Assembly: GCF_040054535.1 (NCBI RefSeq)
Contig: NC_090796.1
Location: 6,809,001 to 6,873,000, forward strand
Reading direction: 5' to 3'
From: Antennarius striatus
Lineage: Eukaryota > Chordata > Actinopteri > Lophiiformes > Antennariidae
Length of the DNA: 64,000 nucleotides
Position numbers and translations under genes: made by a program. Positions within the stretch are counted from its first letter, which is position 1; each line of letters begins with the position of its first letter. Positions 25,621 to 40,200 of the stretch are shown here, piece after piece. A model generated the notes under the pieces. That model searched no databases, was not told where the DNA came from, and worked only from the letters and a program-made list of their open reading frames with translations.

Positions 25621-27759
25621 GACGGCTCTCTGTTACAGGCAGTGTCATCTCCATAGGAGGAAACCGGACCATGGGTGTCACAGAGCATTCACCCAGAGGT
25701 GCCGAATTATCTGTTCAGAAAAATAATGGTCCAACATTTGGGTCACCACCAGAGGGTGTAAGTTCCATTCTCGAATGGAGAACCTCCACAGGGGAAGATC
25801 TGCTGTATCATGGCACAGGAAGAGAAAAGTTTTCCTTACTTTTTATGAGGGAAACCACTGCAAAGTACATTTACACAGATGTTTATGTTTTTCAAGTTGG
25901 ATAACACCTGTTATTTCTACAGTAAGACTTAGAACAAGTCAAATATGAGCAGAAGTCACTGGTTTAAAATGCTGAAGAAATGTAGGAACACCAATCACAG
26001 GGCTGCAGCTCTGTGTGCTTAAGATCTTAAGAGAACGCTTATTGTTTTCCTATGGGTTAAATAATTGCCAGACTACAACTAGATTAGGAGATAAAATCTC
26101 TTTTTAAATCCTTGATTTAATTGTCATCTGGTTGTCTCATTCCCTATTTATTTCAGTTCAGTTTGGTTATTTATATAATGACGAATCAATGAAACAAAAG
26201 TTATATCCAAACACTTTACATGAAGTGAAATCTAGACCAACTCTTTATTGTACAGAAACCCACCAATCAACCATGAGCAAGAACTTGGTGGTATTTTGTT
26301 TGTACAACCACTGATAGTTGGTACCATTTTCCACATATTTTTTTCTTGAAATAGTAATAAACTTCTTATTCTAAAGAAATATTAAAGGAACTCAGTTTCT
26401 TTAAACCGTCTTACTGCGCGGTGATAGAGCTTCCCACTGTTATTAGAATAACATAAAATTTGTTTCTATTGCCTTCCACTGATGTTTTGCTGTACCTGCA
26501 TGTCAATCACATGGAAACAACCAATCGATACAAATTTATACAAATTTCTCCCCAAGTGTGAATGAACTTTTTTTTTAAAATGCAAAAACCTTGTGTGTGA
26601 CATTGTACTTCATAACTTCACTGGTTGTTTGCGGTGCCGAATGCATGAACAACCAGGAGAAGTAGAATTTCTACATTCTGTGCAATACATTTACAACGCA
26701 TGTCTTTAACCTAAAATGAGATCAGTAGCATTACTTTATTACTTTAGCCGAACCAATAAACTTAAGATAGAAATTATTTATAACTATTACTATTTTACAA
26801 CAAATGCTAACTTTTTACCTCTATGGATGGTTGCCAATACCATAAAAAATCTTTCTCCTTACATTTTACAGTTTTATTCCATTGTTTGCTGTTAATGTAC
26901 AACTGCAGAACACATGAATGTTATACCTACATCACAAGGTATATTTAAAAACAAAAGGAAAATGATGTACAGTAGAGCAAAGTTTGTCTTAACATGGAAT
27001 GAATAAAGAATTCACAACAGAAGTGAAAGAAAGACTTTTCAACGTTAACACAAACGTTAAGGGCTCAGTCCACTGTGCAAGCAGAGGGCTTGGTGCCCTC
27101 TGCTGTTGGTTGTCTTCAATGCATTGGGTTTTGTTTTTACCAGATTTTGCTATACCCTCTTAGATGGATAGACGGATGGTAAAACCTTTATAAGGGACTC
27201 AAGTTACACATAAAAAACAAATCAAAAAAACACACAAAAAATAGAAAAGTGTTTTTAGCCATCATGAATTGGGTTCCTGTCTCTCACCCCAGCTGCTGCA
27301 TGCACGCCACTATTCCCAATTCTCCATATTGTTCTTTCTGAGGCTCCTAAATTAGTTTGTTTTATGTCATCCAGGACAGGAGAGAGAAGTCATTATTATA
27401 GCTCACTTAATGATTAGTAGAAAATATAATGGCTTTGCTTCTGGATACGTTATTGAAAGCGATATGGGAAAACTTTGGATACTTCTGCACTTAGTCATGA
27501 TGTAATTGTAATGTGTCTGTGTACAGTAACCATAATTTAACCCCCAGGATGATCTTAAACTCTAAACCATATTTTAATTAGACAGCATTTCCACTGGAAG
27601 CAAAATTGTGTGGGACATTTGTTGGTGCATCTGTTGGGGCTGCAAGACTCTTAATCTGGATTATCATGCAGTGTGGCCATGCTTTTCATAATCAGTTTGG
27701 TGAGCTGTGATTCTCTGCAGCGCATGAGACATCTGGATGCGAGCAGTGAGTTAAGGGGA

Positions 27760-27963
27760 GATGTGTGTGTCTGTGTGTGAGAGGGAGTGAGACGGAGAGA
27801 AAGTGAGACGGGGAGGGAGTGAGAAGGGAGAGAGTGATGGCATTGGAACTCCGATCTGTTCATTTCTTGTGCTCACAAGCGGTGAGGGAACAAGCAGATG
27901 ATGTGTGACTGGTAGATGACAGCTGGTTGTGGTCACATCTCAATGCACAGATCAATCTTTCAG
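27760..27963 (+). other. Possible 5' UTR exon of the TEX2-like gene
   Basis: A strong splice donor, CAG followed by GTGAGT, at 27961-27969 ends a GC-richer segment with no long open frame. The next plausible acceptor on this strand with a coding exon is at 31078-31079. The start of this exon is a guess, and transcription is not shown by the sequence. Confidence 0.3.
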
Positions 27964-29456
27964 GTGAGTCTATATTGTTTAGTATATATTTATTTTTGCA
28001 AAATATCACTTGGTTGGCATTTAGTTTGGTGTAAGACATTCATTGTAAAATTTTCTCAGTGGCTTTAACGTATTTCATGCTTCTCTTAAGTCATCTAGAG
28101 AAAAAGGAGTGCAGCTTTCACTGAAAATGATGCATTAAGCTTTGCACATGTTATGTACTGGTTTACTGAGTACATTTCTGTTTTATAACTATAGCAGTTC
28201 AGACATCAATTTATCAATCAAAACTTTTTGCAATCATATTGATTTTTTTAATGTAACTATGGCTACAACTAAAGGTTTGCTTCATTATGTTGAAATCATG
28301 TGTTTACATTTATTTCTCTTTTGCGTATTTATTGTCAGTGAAGAAAAAAATGCAGATAATAACTGTCCAGAAGCCAAATCAACGTACAGTATACATTTTT
28401 TATTTGACTATAAACTAAAAACTCCTTTTCATAAAAAGACAATTGACAGCAGCAAATCCTCAACTTAAAAGTGGAAAATCTTCATATTTGGGAAGCTAGA
28501 ACTTAAAAAATGTTTTCCTTTGTTTTGATTGTTTTAAAAGTTTAATTTGAATACGTCTTTGTCTCTTAAAAATTCTTAAAGATGTCTGTTTGCTGCACCA
28601 TTTCAACAATGTGGGCAGCTGATCCAAGGTCAGTATTTACTTGAAATGATACAAAATGTTTCAAGAGATCATTGATGGAGGCAACTAATCTATCTTTGCA
28701 TAAAAAAGAAAGTGATTGTGGGTTTGTGTGTACTATAACTTGCCTTTAGGAGGAGGCAATAATAAATAACACGAAAATAAAAATTTAGAAATGATTAAAT
28801 GTTTCAGGCAGTCTTAACTCACAAATATAAGGAATGACATTAGCGAGATTGTTGATTTGTTGTCTTGGTGAATACATGCAAATGATTATAAATTTAGTAG
28901 ATAAAAAGGTAATATATGTTCAATAGAACTGTGTGAAAGAAAATATTTAAAATAATATTCTAACAGCACACAGTTGGACTGATCACCAACCGGTCTGAAT
29001 ACTACACTTGTGACACATAAAACAGCCTCTCCACAACAGATTTGTTCAACCACACCGTTTGCATCAACTCTAAACAGCTGATTTTTAACTGCCAATGTTC
29101 AATAAGTAAAAATCACTTTTCAGCTAATGAAAGTTTTCAGTGATGCCCTGCTGCCTGCACAGAAGCACCAGCATTTCCCAATATTCATTCATTCAACATG
29201 CATGTGGCATTAAACATGAGACCAACACTGCACAGAGTGGAGGGATTCTGGAGGACTGTGGTGTTATTCCTTCGCTGTTAATGTCATGTTAATGACAATC
29301 AACACTGGGACATGAGCTCACTCTGAAACACGTCCCTCAGAATGTTGGTTTAGCTCTAATCCGGCTGTGTGATTTGTCAGATTTCACACTAAACCCTGCA
29401 TTAATGTTAATCTGAGATTGTTAGTATTCGTGTCTGATCGAAGGGTGGCCCCACAG

Positions 29457-29471
29457 ACACACACACACACA

Positions 29472-29539
<68 letters not shown>

Positions 29540-29545
29540 CACACA
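29457..29545. repeat. CA / GCAC compound repeat
   Basis: Eight CA units, then about 14 GCAC units, then CA units again. This is a perfect alternating purine-pyrimidine tract of about 90 bases. Confidence 0.95.
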
Positions 29546-31090
29546 GACACCATCAAGTTTATCTGTTGAATTGAAACACAGTCAAACACATACTCTCACG
29601 GTGAACACATGATGGTTACACGCTGCATCCTCACATGACCAGTCTGTGTCACACATCACACTTGTCACGGACCTGCTGATTGGTTGGTTCCAGTAACTGC
29701 TCCTCTGAAGTCCTCAGATTGATAACAGGAGTATCTGTATGAATTAACACATTCACTGTATTCTTCCTTCTATTTCTTTCTCTTTGTTTTTGCTTTACAT
29801 TATTTAACCAATAATTGGCTATGGCTTTGCTCATTTTTTTTAAACTTGTGTTGTAATAAAACATAAAACAACATATAACGGAAGTGGATCACATTTTTTG
29901 TTTTCCATTAAATGAGCATCATTAATCTGGTCTTTATTTCTTATCGTCTAAAAATTCATTCGGGGACTTGAAAAAAGAAATTTGTGGATGCTAGAGCAAT
30001 TTCATACTCTGACACTGGAATGTCTTGTTATTAGTTTTGACAGAAAATTAAAATGGTCAGCAGTACTGTAGCCTGTCTAATGTGTGTGTGTGAGTTCATG
30101 CATGTCAAACAACACCTCACAGGCATTGGTTCTACTTTCCACCCAGTGAAAAGCTATGAGCAAAATTTAATGTTGCCTTCCTGCAAGACTCATCTCCCCA
30201 TCGTCCATTTTGGGTGAGAGAAGATTAGTCAGAAACCACCAGCTGCTGTGAAAATAGTTGAAATTATGCCAAACAGTGCTGAACACATTACATAATCTGA
30301 CAAATCAGACGTAGGTCCCTACCGCGCTTTAACGCTGCCTCCCTGTTTGCATTTAACCATGAAGAACTGCTTCCTTTCACCACAGAATGATAGCTGATGA
30401 TACCCAATGGGTTCTGTGTAAGCTTCTGCAAGTGTCAGTGTATCTCAATAAGTGGTATCTGTATAACGGTTACATAACAACTCTAAACAGCCAGCGGAGG
30501 CATCAGGAGGAGACTCTTGGTTTCTAATGCTTGACATTTGGTTCATCGGGACAGACAGACAGTGGGGGCATGTTTCCTCTGAGATGTAATTTTTATAAGG
30601 CCAAGAAACACTTCTCTTGTTTTATATGGACATAATATTTTATTCCATTAATCTGGTCCTGATTAGGGATGTGCATAAAGGCCGTACAATTTATTAAATT
30701 CTAAGTGGATATCTCATTATCGCCAAAAGGCACAAGATGACATACAGATCGCTTTCATTTTTTGCATGCCTCTAAAACTCATCTTTTGTGGCACAGTAGC
30801 TATAAACATGTTTACTAGTGAAGACCAGTGAGTCAGGCTCACTAGTTTTGTGGATAATCTAGTTTCCAAAAACTCTTCAGAGCTGACCAACACAGCTTTC
30901 ACACATTAATTTGTATTTTGGTCCTGGTCAGCACCTTTTCACCTGTGAAAAGTTCGACCCGCAAAAAAGATATACTTCTCCATGGTTAATTCATTGGTAT
31001 TTTTTCATTTGTACTGCACCCCAGGTTTAGTAACGGAGCTGACCTTGTTCTTTATTTGCTATGTTTCTCTGATTTTTAGGTGCCTTGGCT

Positions 31091-31267
31091 ATGAAATATA
31101 AACTCAAGAAATGGCAGAGACTGAAACAAATGGAGTGCAAAGAAGTGAGGATAACGGAAGAGGATGTGACAATCCCCTTCAGGAGCCCCACAGCCCAGCT
31201 CTTGGCCTTTCCCCAGTCAGTAACATCTCCCTCGGGACAAAGAGACATCTCCCCAGAGGGATTGTGA
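31091..31267 (+). promoter_or_regulatory. Upstream open reading frame overlapping the TEX2-like start
   Basis: An out-of-frame ATG at 31091, 20 bases before the main ATG, opens 58 codons that overlap the start of the coding region. If exon 2 begins at 31080 as proposed, this uORF is in the mRNA and could reduce translation from 31111. The peptide resembles no known family. Confidence 0.35.
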
Positions 31268-34200
31268 TCCAGCTGACTGGTACAGAGGGAGAATGGGACA
31301 GTGTGGATGACAGCGAGATCATTTTCTCCCTTGGCCATGACGACAACTACCCCTCTATATCTCTCTCCAAGGAAAGACACCTCTCTGTTGGGGATGACAG
31401 AGGTCTGCAGGTACAAGCCTTCCATGTCCCTCTTTCTCCCTCATCACCTGGCTCTTTGGGAAACTTCTCCAGCACTGGCCCTAGCTTGCTTTCCCCAGGG
31501 CCTTCATCACCCACTGACCAAACCCTTTCAAGCCTGGTCAAGTCTCTCTCTACGGAGCTGGAGTTCAAAGAAGAATCCACCCTCAGACCTAAACCTAATC
31601 TTGGCCTCGTGAAGTCAATTTCCTCAGAGTTATCCTGCTCAGAGCCTGAGGTGTCTCAATCAAAATCAGACTCACGCCTCAACCTTCACCTTTGGAAGCA
31701 GCTGACTCAAACAAAAACCCGCAGTAATGGGGACTCTCGCACTGCTCCGCCATCTCCTTGTTCACATTCCCCAAGTGGAGAGGGTCTAAGAGGTGGATTC
31801 TTTAAAATGGAGTTAGAGGACACCAAGAGGAAGCTGTCTGAGGCCGTTCACGAGCCTCTGAGCAGCATGTTCAGTAAGATCAGGAGGGAAGAGAGCGCAG
31901 GCAGCCCCAAACACCAGGGTAAGACTCAGGGGACTCTTCAGATTAGCTCCAGAGGTTCGGGACATGAAGCTACTAACCCAGACATGTTTCTTTCTGAGTC
32001 ACCTGTGAAGAACACTGGGAAAATAGATGATAGTTCGCCTGTGTTTGACTGGCCCTCTGTCAGGCATAGTTGGAGGAGACAGTATAGCCCCTGCCCCGTG
32101 CATCACACCAGTCGACATCACAGGAATGAAGAACTGGAAATATGTACCGACGAAGATACGATGAAAGTATTAGTAACCGAAACTCAGGGGCCTAGGCATT
32201 CACCTCCTTTTACGAAATCACCACATTGTCCTCGGGTCATTCGACCACTCCTGGGTAGGACTTCTCATTCTCAGCCTTCTCATCCTCTGCCATGCATGAG
32301 TTTATTCTGTGTGGCAGTGCTGTCCTACGGCTATCTCATCCTACCTCTCAGTCCATATTTCTCTGGCCTGGCTGTGGGATTAGCATTAGGATTCTTGATC
32401 GGACTGTTGCTCATCAAGATGGGATCCTCCAGGAATAACTGTTTAGACACTCTTTACAGACCACCACAGAATCTGATGAGCGAGGAAATTCTGAAAAATG
32501 GAAGTCTCACTTTTGAACTGAACAATCTAAAGGTAAATGTTTGTGTCATTAGGGAAGAAAATGTCCCATTTGTGTTGCGGGAGGAAGCTGTGAGTTGTCA
32601 AGTCGTGAAGCAGAGTGATGTTGATGGTTGCAAACTGGAACTACACAAATATTTCCAGCATATAATGCATTGTTTATTCATGAATTGGAGCATGAAAAAT
32701 GAATCTCCATCTCCTAAGGGGTTTTTCAGCAACATTCAGCTCACATATGGCTGTTTTAATGAAGAATTCATAGATATTCCAAAGTAAGAAATACACTGAA
32801 TTCCTGAAGCTTCCTAAAAGTCTTTATTTTATAAAAAATTATGCTAATTAAGCTTCACTTATCAACTATGTTAACTCAAGTTTGAGAGTTCATTGTGCCC
32901 TAATGTTAATCAAGTTATCAAAGTACACCAATAACTTTTTTATTTAATTTCATTCTTGGGATTTGAGTTAGGAGACAAATACCGCTCTTGAGTTTCTAGA
33001 TGTACGTTAAATGTACAGCTAGTGCTAGGACTCAGAAACATGGTGGAAACAGCTAGAATGGCTCTGTCATATTTATTCTTTAAATCTAACATTGTCAGTT
33101 AGCTGGAACAACTTAGTGAACTAAGTAAATAAACAACTAAGCAAACAGGCAGGTTTCCTAAAATGGGAAACTTCAATTTCTGATTCATTTTAGTGACAAT
33201 ATCAGATATAGACTCAGAGATTTAAATCAGGTTTAAGTTCAGTTTACTGGAAGTGATTTGCTCTAAACTTTACATGAACCCAAAGCATCTAACTAGTGTT
33301 GTTAGTAGATAGATGTTGTTAGTATAGATAGCACTTAACACACACAGTGTTGTGTTACATTGGAGGTGAAATCCAGGGCAAAATGTCGTTTGACAAAATA
33401 TTTTCTGATCTATGCATGCAATGGATTACACAGACCTCTTCAAAAAATATCTGAATGATATCTTTGTGCAGAAAAGACTTGACCCTGTTTTGACCTGCTT
33501 AAACTGTAATTACAGTGTAAGTAGCACTGAGTGAATTACATGTTCAATCTGTGCTCTATTTCTTACATTTTCAGGGTTGGATGAATGAATTGCATGATTA
33601 TGACCCAGAAACCTACCATCCATCTTTGACACACTCTGTGTTTGCCACCCTGGAGGGCTCTTGGCTCCGTCTGGACACCCCGCGCACCAACGTCAGCCGC
33701 AGGGCCACCTACCATGAGAGAGTCCTCGAAGACACCTTCGTCAGTTCACGCACCTTTCAGCTTACTCACAGCAAAGTATGATGAGTATCCAAGTAATGAC
33801 ATCACAGATTTTTATTTCATGTCCACTGTAGGCTCTTTTGGTATTCTAGTAATGTTCTGGTCCTGCAGAGCTGAACTAATGTCCGTTCAACACAGTCAGC
33901 TTTGCCTTACCTTACCTCACCACGACCAAGAAATCATGTCTACATTTTCCATTGACCACAATGTGGTTTTCCACACTGCTATAACAAGCTACTACTGAAA
34001 TAATTACCAGAAAAATCTATGTTTTTTGGAAAATAAAGTCCTAATGGAACTTTCTGACAAATTTATAAAAATATATACATACATTTGTGCTTTAATTTGT
34101 CTAATTTTTGCTAAATCCAGAACATTTTCCCACGTATGTAATTGTATTCAGTTGTTTTGGGGGGGGAAATGTCAAACTTATTTTGCATAAGTCTCAAAAT

Positions 34201-37200
34201 CTTGAAAGGCCAAGTGTATCACATATGATACACTGCATGCAATGTGTGCAGCTGCAAGACTCTTAACAATAGTGGGTCTTGCTTGTGTTTCTCCTGTCTC
34301 TCAGTGATAATGTATGGTAGTGATGATTCTTTCTGACTAATCAATAGTCAATACTGACTCCACGAAACCATTTGTTATTAGTCTCTTGAGCTACATGTTA
34401 TGTTCAGAGTGAAAACGGGAATAATGTATATTGTCCATTATGTCAGTTATGTCAGTAGTACCACTATTTTACAATCTCAACCATTTGACTTCGTGATGGC
34501 AGTAAATTCAGTCAAAGGACTGAACTATATTTTATCCAAAAAGAAACAAGAACAAATGTACCGAACCTCATGTTAATTTATGAGACAGTTTTCAAGACAC
34601 TCCACAGAGAACATCAAATGTCATCACAATGGTGCAGCTAGAAAAGAAAAAAAAGTCAAAGGATCATCATAAATTGTGACATTTCATTTTTGTTACCATC
34701 CATGTCTGTAACAAAGTTCATGGCACACCAGCGTCGCCAAATTAAAATGTGCCATTCACTTTGATTAAACCAAACGTTCTTTTCCTCAAAGGTTTTCCTG
34801 TTGCCATCTGTTTTGGCTCGGAAGAGGGAATGGAACCCAAAGTATCCCATCTGCATCCAACTGGTGGGGTTAAATCCCCAGGGGGATGAGGTAGGACGGT
34901 CGGAGGGTAAATGGGGAGAGCTGGCAGAGGATGAACCGGCAAGCCCACCTCAAAGTTCCTCCAAGTACACCTATGACCTTCCCACCACTCTTTACCTCTT
35001 CGGCCGCACAGGACGGGAGAAAGAAGAGTGGTTTCGTCACTTCCTGTTTGCATCAATGGAAGCAGACAGGGAAGAAATGAGCGACAAACAGAACCCTGGC
35101 AGATGTGAGTCCAGATTGGGTATGAAAAACATTAATAATGCATTAGAGAAGAGAAGGCCTCCAGAGAAAGCATCTATACAAATGCTATATGTGTGGATTA
35201 TGGATTACATGCTCTAGTTCTTTGCATTTCAAAGCTGATCCCTTTCAAGGGAACACACAGATCTCATAGTCGACATAAACATCAGAAAAACATCTACTTA
35301 GAGCCATATGATTTGGTTTGGGGAAAATCTGGCAAATGCAAATATATGACTTTCATATGTTATACTTGCTTTTTCCATCTCTTTAACAAAATAACGATGA
35401 GTGAAATAGACATGGTCACTACACAAAAACAATTATTCTGCTTCTCTCTGGTAAAATGTTGCTGATCGATGAAAGTGCGCAGCTTTTAAGATATTTCAGG
35501 GAATTGACAACATCCTAAAGACAGGAGGCAGCTGAAACTGGGCGTCAGCTACCTGTTAGCCTGTTTCCATCCAAATGGATTGACTGTGGACTGCTATGAA
35601 CAGCACATCAAGAGTCACAAGACCAGTTTAGGCAGTCAAAGGCGTCTGCATATCTAATCTTTGAAAGCGTTGTCTGTTTTATTACCAAAGAGAGTAAACG
35701 AAGACTTACATAACTGTCCCTGTAGGAGAATGTACGTATATGGATTCATGCTCTTGTAAAGAATGAATTTTAAAAATCAGCTTATCAACAAGTTTACATA
35801 GAATTTAGTGAGTAAAATGCAAATGAAGCACTGTCATGATACTTTACTGTGGGGGTCTCCAAACGTTTTCCTGTAAGGGCCACATAACTTTTCCCTTGTC
35901 TGATGGGGGCCAGGGTCAGTTTATAACAGAAAAACTGTGACAACTGCAGGGGTACCTAAACACTTACTGTCTTCCATGAAGCCAAACAAAACCAAATATT
36001 AATAACCCTTTCCAGGATCTTAACAGAAAAATAGTCATGAAATAAATCATACTGACATATTTATGAAATAGATGAAAACCAAATAACCCTCTCTGGGATG
36101 TTCACAGAACAAAAGGCCTTGGACATTAACTTTCTGTGTGCTGTGCACAATCTTAACAGATAAAAACTTCAGCTTTGTTGACAGAGCAGACTCTCTTACT
36201 GAAATGACTCAGATGAGCAGTCTCTCAGTTCTTGTTTTCCTTCCTTATAATCCTTTTGTAGGGTCCAGTAGGCTTGCAGACACTGCTGTTTACAGCTCTC
36301 TCATAAACTTCCCCATGAAAACCACAAAGCAAGCAAGTTGAAAAACCAACTAAGTGATACAGACCCTACACAGCACAATACATTTATCTACTAGTATGGT
36401 TGTGGAGATGGATTCCATCCCAGTAGATTTAATTATGATTATATTTGTTTATATTCAGAATGACTCACTCAGGTCAGAAAAGAGAGCCTACCTATGTATG
36501 TTCATTAGTGTGGGCCGGCATCTGGCTGGTGAGACGTTGAATGTCGGGTTCCATGCGAGTAACAGCCAGTCTCTAACACTAATGCAGATGTTCATTTGTA
36601 AATCTTGATCTCATTTGAATTTTCAGGAGTTTCATGTGTGAAAAGGTTTTCTGCCAAAAAGTGTTGACATCTTCATCGTGGGTTTTTTTTGTCATGTTAG
36701 GGTACATGGAGGCATAGAAGTCACTGAGACTATCGGGCTTGAATGTGTCTATCAGAACATCACAGTTCTGTAATTCGGCCAACTCAAACTGATAAGGAGG
36801 CTGGGCTTCATCGATGTCGGCAACAAAGGGCTTCTGGAAAAGACAAACTTATTTTTGCATTAGCATGTAGTTTACGGAATCGCACACGAAACGCAGAGAG
36901 ATGGATGAAGTTTTGCTTTTTCACTTGTTCCGAAACCGGCGCTAGTTTTTACCTCAAAGGCTTTTTTGTGGAAACACATGTTGCAAATGGGTTTCATCTC
37001 GTAGCTGCAAGTTAAGACTGTTTATCATTTCTGTCACGTCTGTTAAAAATGCAAGGTGCCAAAATCCATTTTGCTGGTACTGTTCAGGGGGCCGTGCCAA
37101 ATGTGGGGGCGTGCTGCATCCGGCCCACGGGCCTTAGTTTGGGGACCACTGCTTTACTGCATTGGTTCTATATTTAATTTTTTAATTTAATACACCGTTA

Positions 37201-40200
37201 TAATCCCCGAAACGAAATTAAGAACGCACACTCTAGTTTTTGTTAGTCAATCAATCACACGCATGCATATTAGTGTGTACAGGCCCCTGTAACACACACA
37301 ACCACACAGGGGGGCCTGTAGGCATGCAAGTGGCAGGCAGCTCCTTCTTGGTGCGCCTCAAATGAGCAATTTGTAAAGGGGACGGCACCATTTTTTTTGG
37401 GCGGGAGCAGGAATCGAATTGCCGATCTTGAAAACCGCCGTCTATTGGTTCTCTTGTGGATAATTTTCTTCCTTCACCCTGTGAAGTGGATGTTCGTACC
37501 ATTTTAGAAAATAATACACAAGTTCCTCCACAAATCACAATTGAAGCCAAAAGTCATTCATTTTCCAAAACTGTTTTTAAACCTTTACCAGACAGGTACA
37601 TATATCCTATTGTATCCCAGGTGACCCATCACTGGCACAGAATGTTAAAACCCCCAGCAGTGACCATGGTACCCCTTCGACACCTCCTATCAGCAAGACT
37701 ACCAGTATCACCAGGGGTCCTTCTGTGTTGGACTACAACCACTACATGGCTCGTCTCGTTGCCACAGAGGAGTTGACCCCCAGCTCCAGTCCTGGATCGC
37801 ACAACGCAGAGACGAGCCCTACCATCAAACGGAATGTGAGTCATGCTAACATGGAATTTCCCAGTTTAAATGAAGTTATATCCACGCCTCTTCCACCGAT
37901 TTCGACTTTAAACCGTCCCTTTTCTTGTCATTGCTCAGCAGTCAAACTGGTGTCTCTTTTACAGTGCACCTGTGACCCAGCAGAGTACCATGTGACCAGC
38001 CAGACCGCACTGGCCAATGCTCTCATTGGTCGAATCTTCTGGGACTTCCTGCGGGAGAAGTACTGGACCAACATGGTTTCCAACAAAATCCAGAAGAAGC
38101 TGAGCAAAATCCGAGTGTGAATGGTTTCAATTAAAGATAACCTCACAGAAGAGGTTGATTAAGTTTAATCATTATTTAAAATCATTTTAAAACAGATATG
38201 TTGTATTCCTTACAGCTGCCTTACTTTATGAATGAGCTGACGCTGACTGATCTGGATATGGGCTGCTCTATGCCCCAAATCACATACACCTCCAGACCAG
38301 AGGTTGATCAGAGAGGTGAGTCCAGACTGGAGTACAAACACTGTAAAAAATGAGTGACAGGATGTGACTACAACTGATTGCTGCAAAAGGACAGATCAGA
38401 TGTTGTTATCCTGTTATAAACACACAAAGGGGTGCAGTCATTAAACTTTGACCTTTTAACCTGTCAGATGAAACTCCTGAAGACAGGGGGAATTTGAGTG
38501 AGTCTACAGATGTGACATCATGATTTTATTTTTTATTTTTCTCACATATTGCATAACTTCTCATCACCAAATTAGTTTGTTTTCTGCTTTTCTCCATTCC
38601 TATGTCTACTCCTGACTCAGATTTATAACCAATTATAACATATATATCATAACATAATGCAATTTTAATTTAATTAAAGCTGCTTAATCCCAGCGTTTCA
38701 TTTGCACCAAGTAAAGTACATTATGTCCAGTTTTGTGTTTATGTTGCGACCCTCTTGACGGTTCTCCTGCAGGCCTGTGGGTGGAGCTGCAGATGGTCTA
38801 CACTGGCGCCCTGCAGATGACCCTGCAGACCAAGTTCAACCTGTCCAAGCTCGGTAAAGAGGGCAGCCATAATGCAGACTGTACGATTGAAACCGGTAAT
38901 CCACGGTCAGTACAACATACAAAGCCACACTGTGACAGTAGTGAAGTACTGGGAATGGTTTTTTCTCATGATATCACTCACCACTAGTAGCAGTGTGTAG
39001 CTAACTGTCTGTCTCACAAATTTATTTAGTAAAGAATGCTGGGTCCTACAGTCTCCATAATACAGCTCAGCAATTTTTTTGATCTGCTGATAATGTTCCA
39101 TTTAATACCAAGAGATGAACTATTCTCTCTTATATATTGCATTACAGTAAATGCTGAGTTCCCTTTTCAGGAACACACATATATACTTTTGTTTTTCAGT
39201 TCAGTGGTAGCAGTTACATCCCAAATACTGCTACACACATTATTTTAGTCCTCAACATGCGTACTGCACACATAAAACTACACACACCTAAACATCTGTC
39301 TTTCTATCCCTGATCCCTGGAGCTTCTGATCCACACGAATCCTCACATGACATCGACCAGCATAGACTGTCTGCCACAGACCCACAGCGGGAGGGATTAC
39401 AGTCCAGGCAAAGCTTTACATTAGCCGCCATGAAGCATGCAAAGCTTTTCTCCGAGATAGAAAACTAATCGTGTTAATCTTTTAAAGTTATTTTCTTTTC
39501 TTTTTTCTTTTTTAGAGATTTGTCTTACGATTTCTGGAACAAGTTGGCCATCACCATGTTTTTACTGAGAGGTGGGGCTGTGACAGCCCATTTAAATTCA
39601 CCAGAGTTCTTCACCAGAGTACTATTTTCCATAGACAATAAAAATGTTAGATTTCATTGATTGACTTTGTTTAAATATCAGTGAATCTCACCAAAGGCTT
39701 ATATTATAAATCAATGCTATACAGACAAGAGAGGTTCTTGAGCATATCCTGTAATTATAATTTTGATTTTTTTTTTTTTTTACTTTACCGATCCCCGTAG
39801 GAATCAGTAAATTGATAATTAAGTGATATCAATTGATTATTGATTCAATTTTTTTAGGCCCGTGGAGATTAAAAATAAATAAAATAAAACATACAATTTA
39901 TTAGAGTTTAATTGTTTTCTATTAAAAGACACCTTTTAGTGCTGAAAATAAACGATGGAGTAAGTCCATCATTCCATTCATATCTAATTGTCTGCTGATT
40001 CCTGCAGTCCCATCCTCAGTGTGTTGGCAGACAGTGATGAAGAGTCCTCCAGTGCTGCTTCATCTGATGAAGAAGAGTTAGTTGTGTCAGAGCCCCAGTG
40101 TCCAGTTGGGGAGAAAGTATCTATGCCAGCTACTGATGGGTAAATGCTGAAAGATGGATTGTTTGACTGCAGATTATGTGAAACATAAAGAAAATAGTTT

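Larger units (their letters stand above)
25621..31079. other. Intergenic and 5' region of the TEX2-like gene
   Basis: No coding exon is recognised. It contains a probable non-coding first exon ending at 27963 and a CA/GCAC repeat at 29457-29545. A GA-rich stretch at 27778-27836 lies inside that candidate exon. The rest is AT-rich unique-looking DNA. Confidence 0.45.

Noticed and set aside
32533-32787. Extension of the first TEX2-like exon by 85 codons to a stop
   Set aside because: A good donor (AAG followed by GTAAAT) ends the exon at 32532 and the next exon continues in phase with the family sequence GWMNELHDYDPETYH; the extension does not resemble TEX2.
37700-37964. Continuous reading through 37836-37964 joining two TEX2-like exons
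   Set aside because: A GTGAGT donor at 37836 and a TTTTACAG acceptor at 37957-37964 mark a short in-frame intron; the extra residues do not resemble the family.
39320-39470. Open stretch resembling an extra TEX2-like exon (ASDPHESSHDIDQH and on)
   Set aside because: Exons 38773-38905 and 40008-40139 already join in phase with the family sequence; no TEX2 similarity is seen here.
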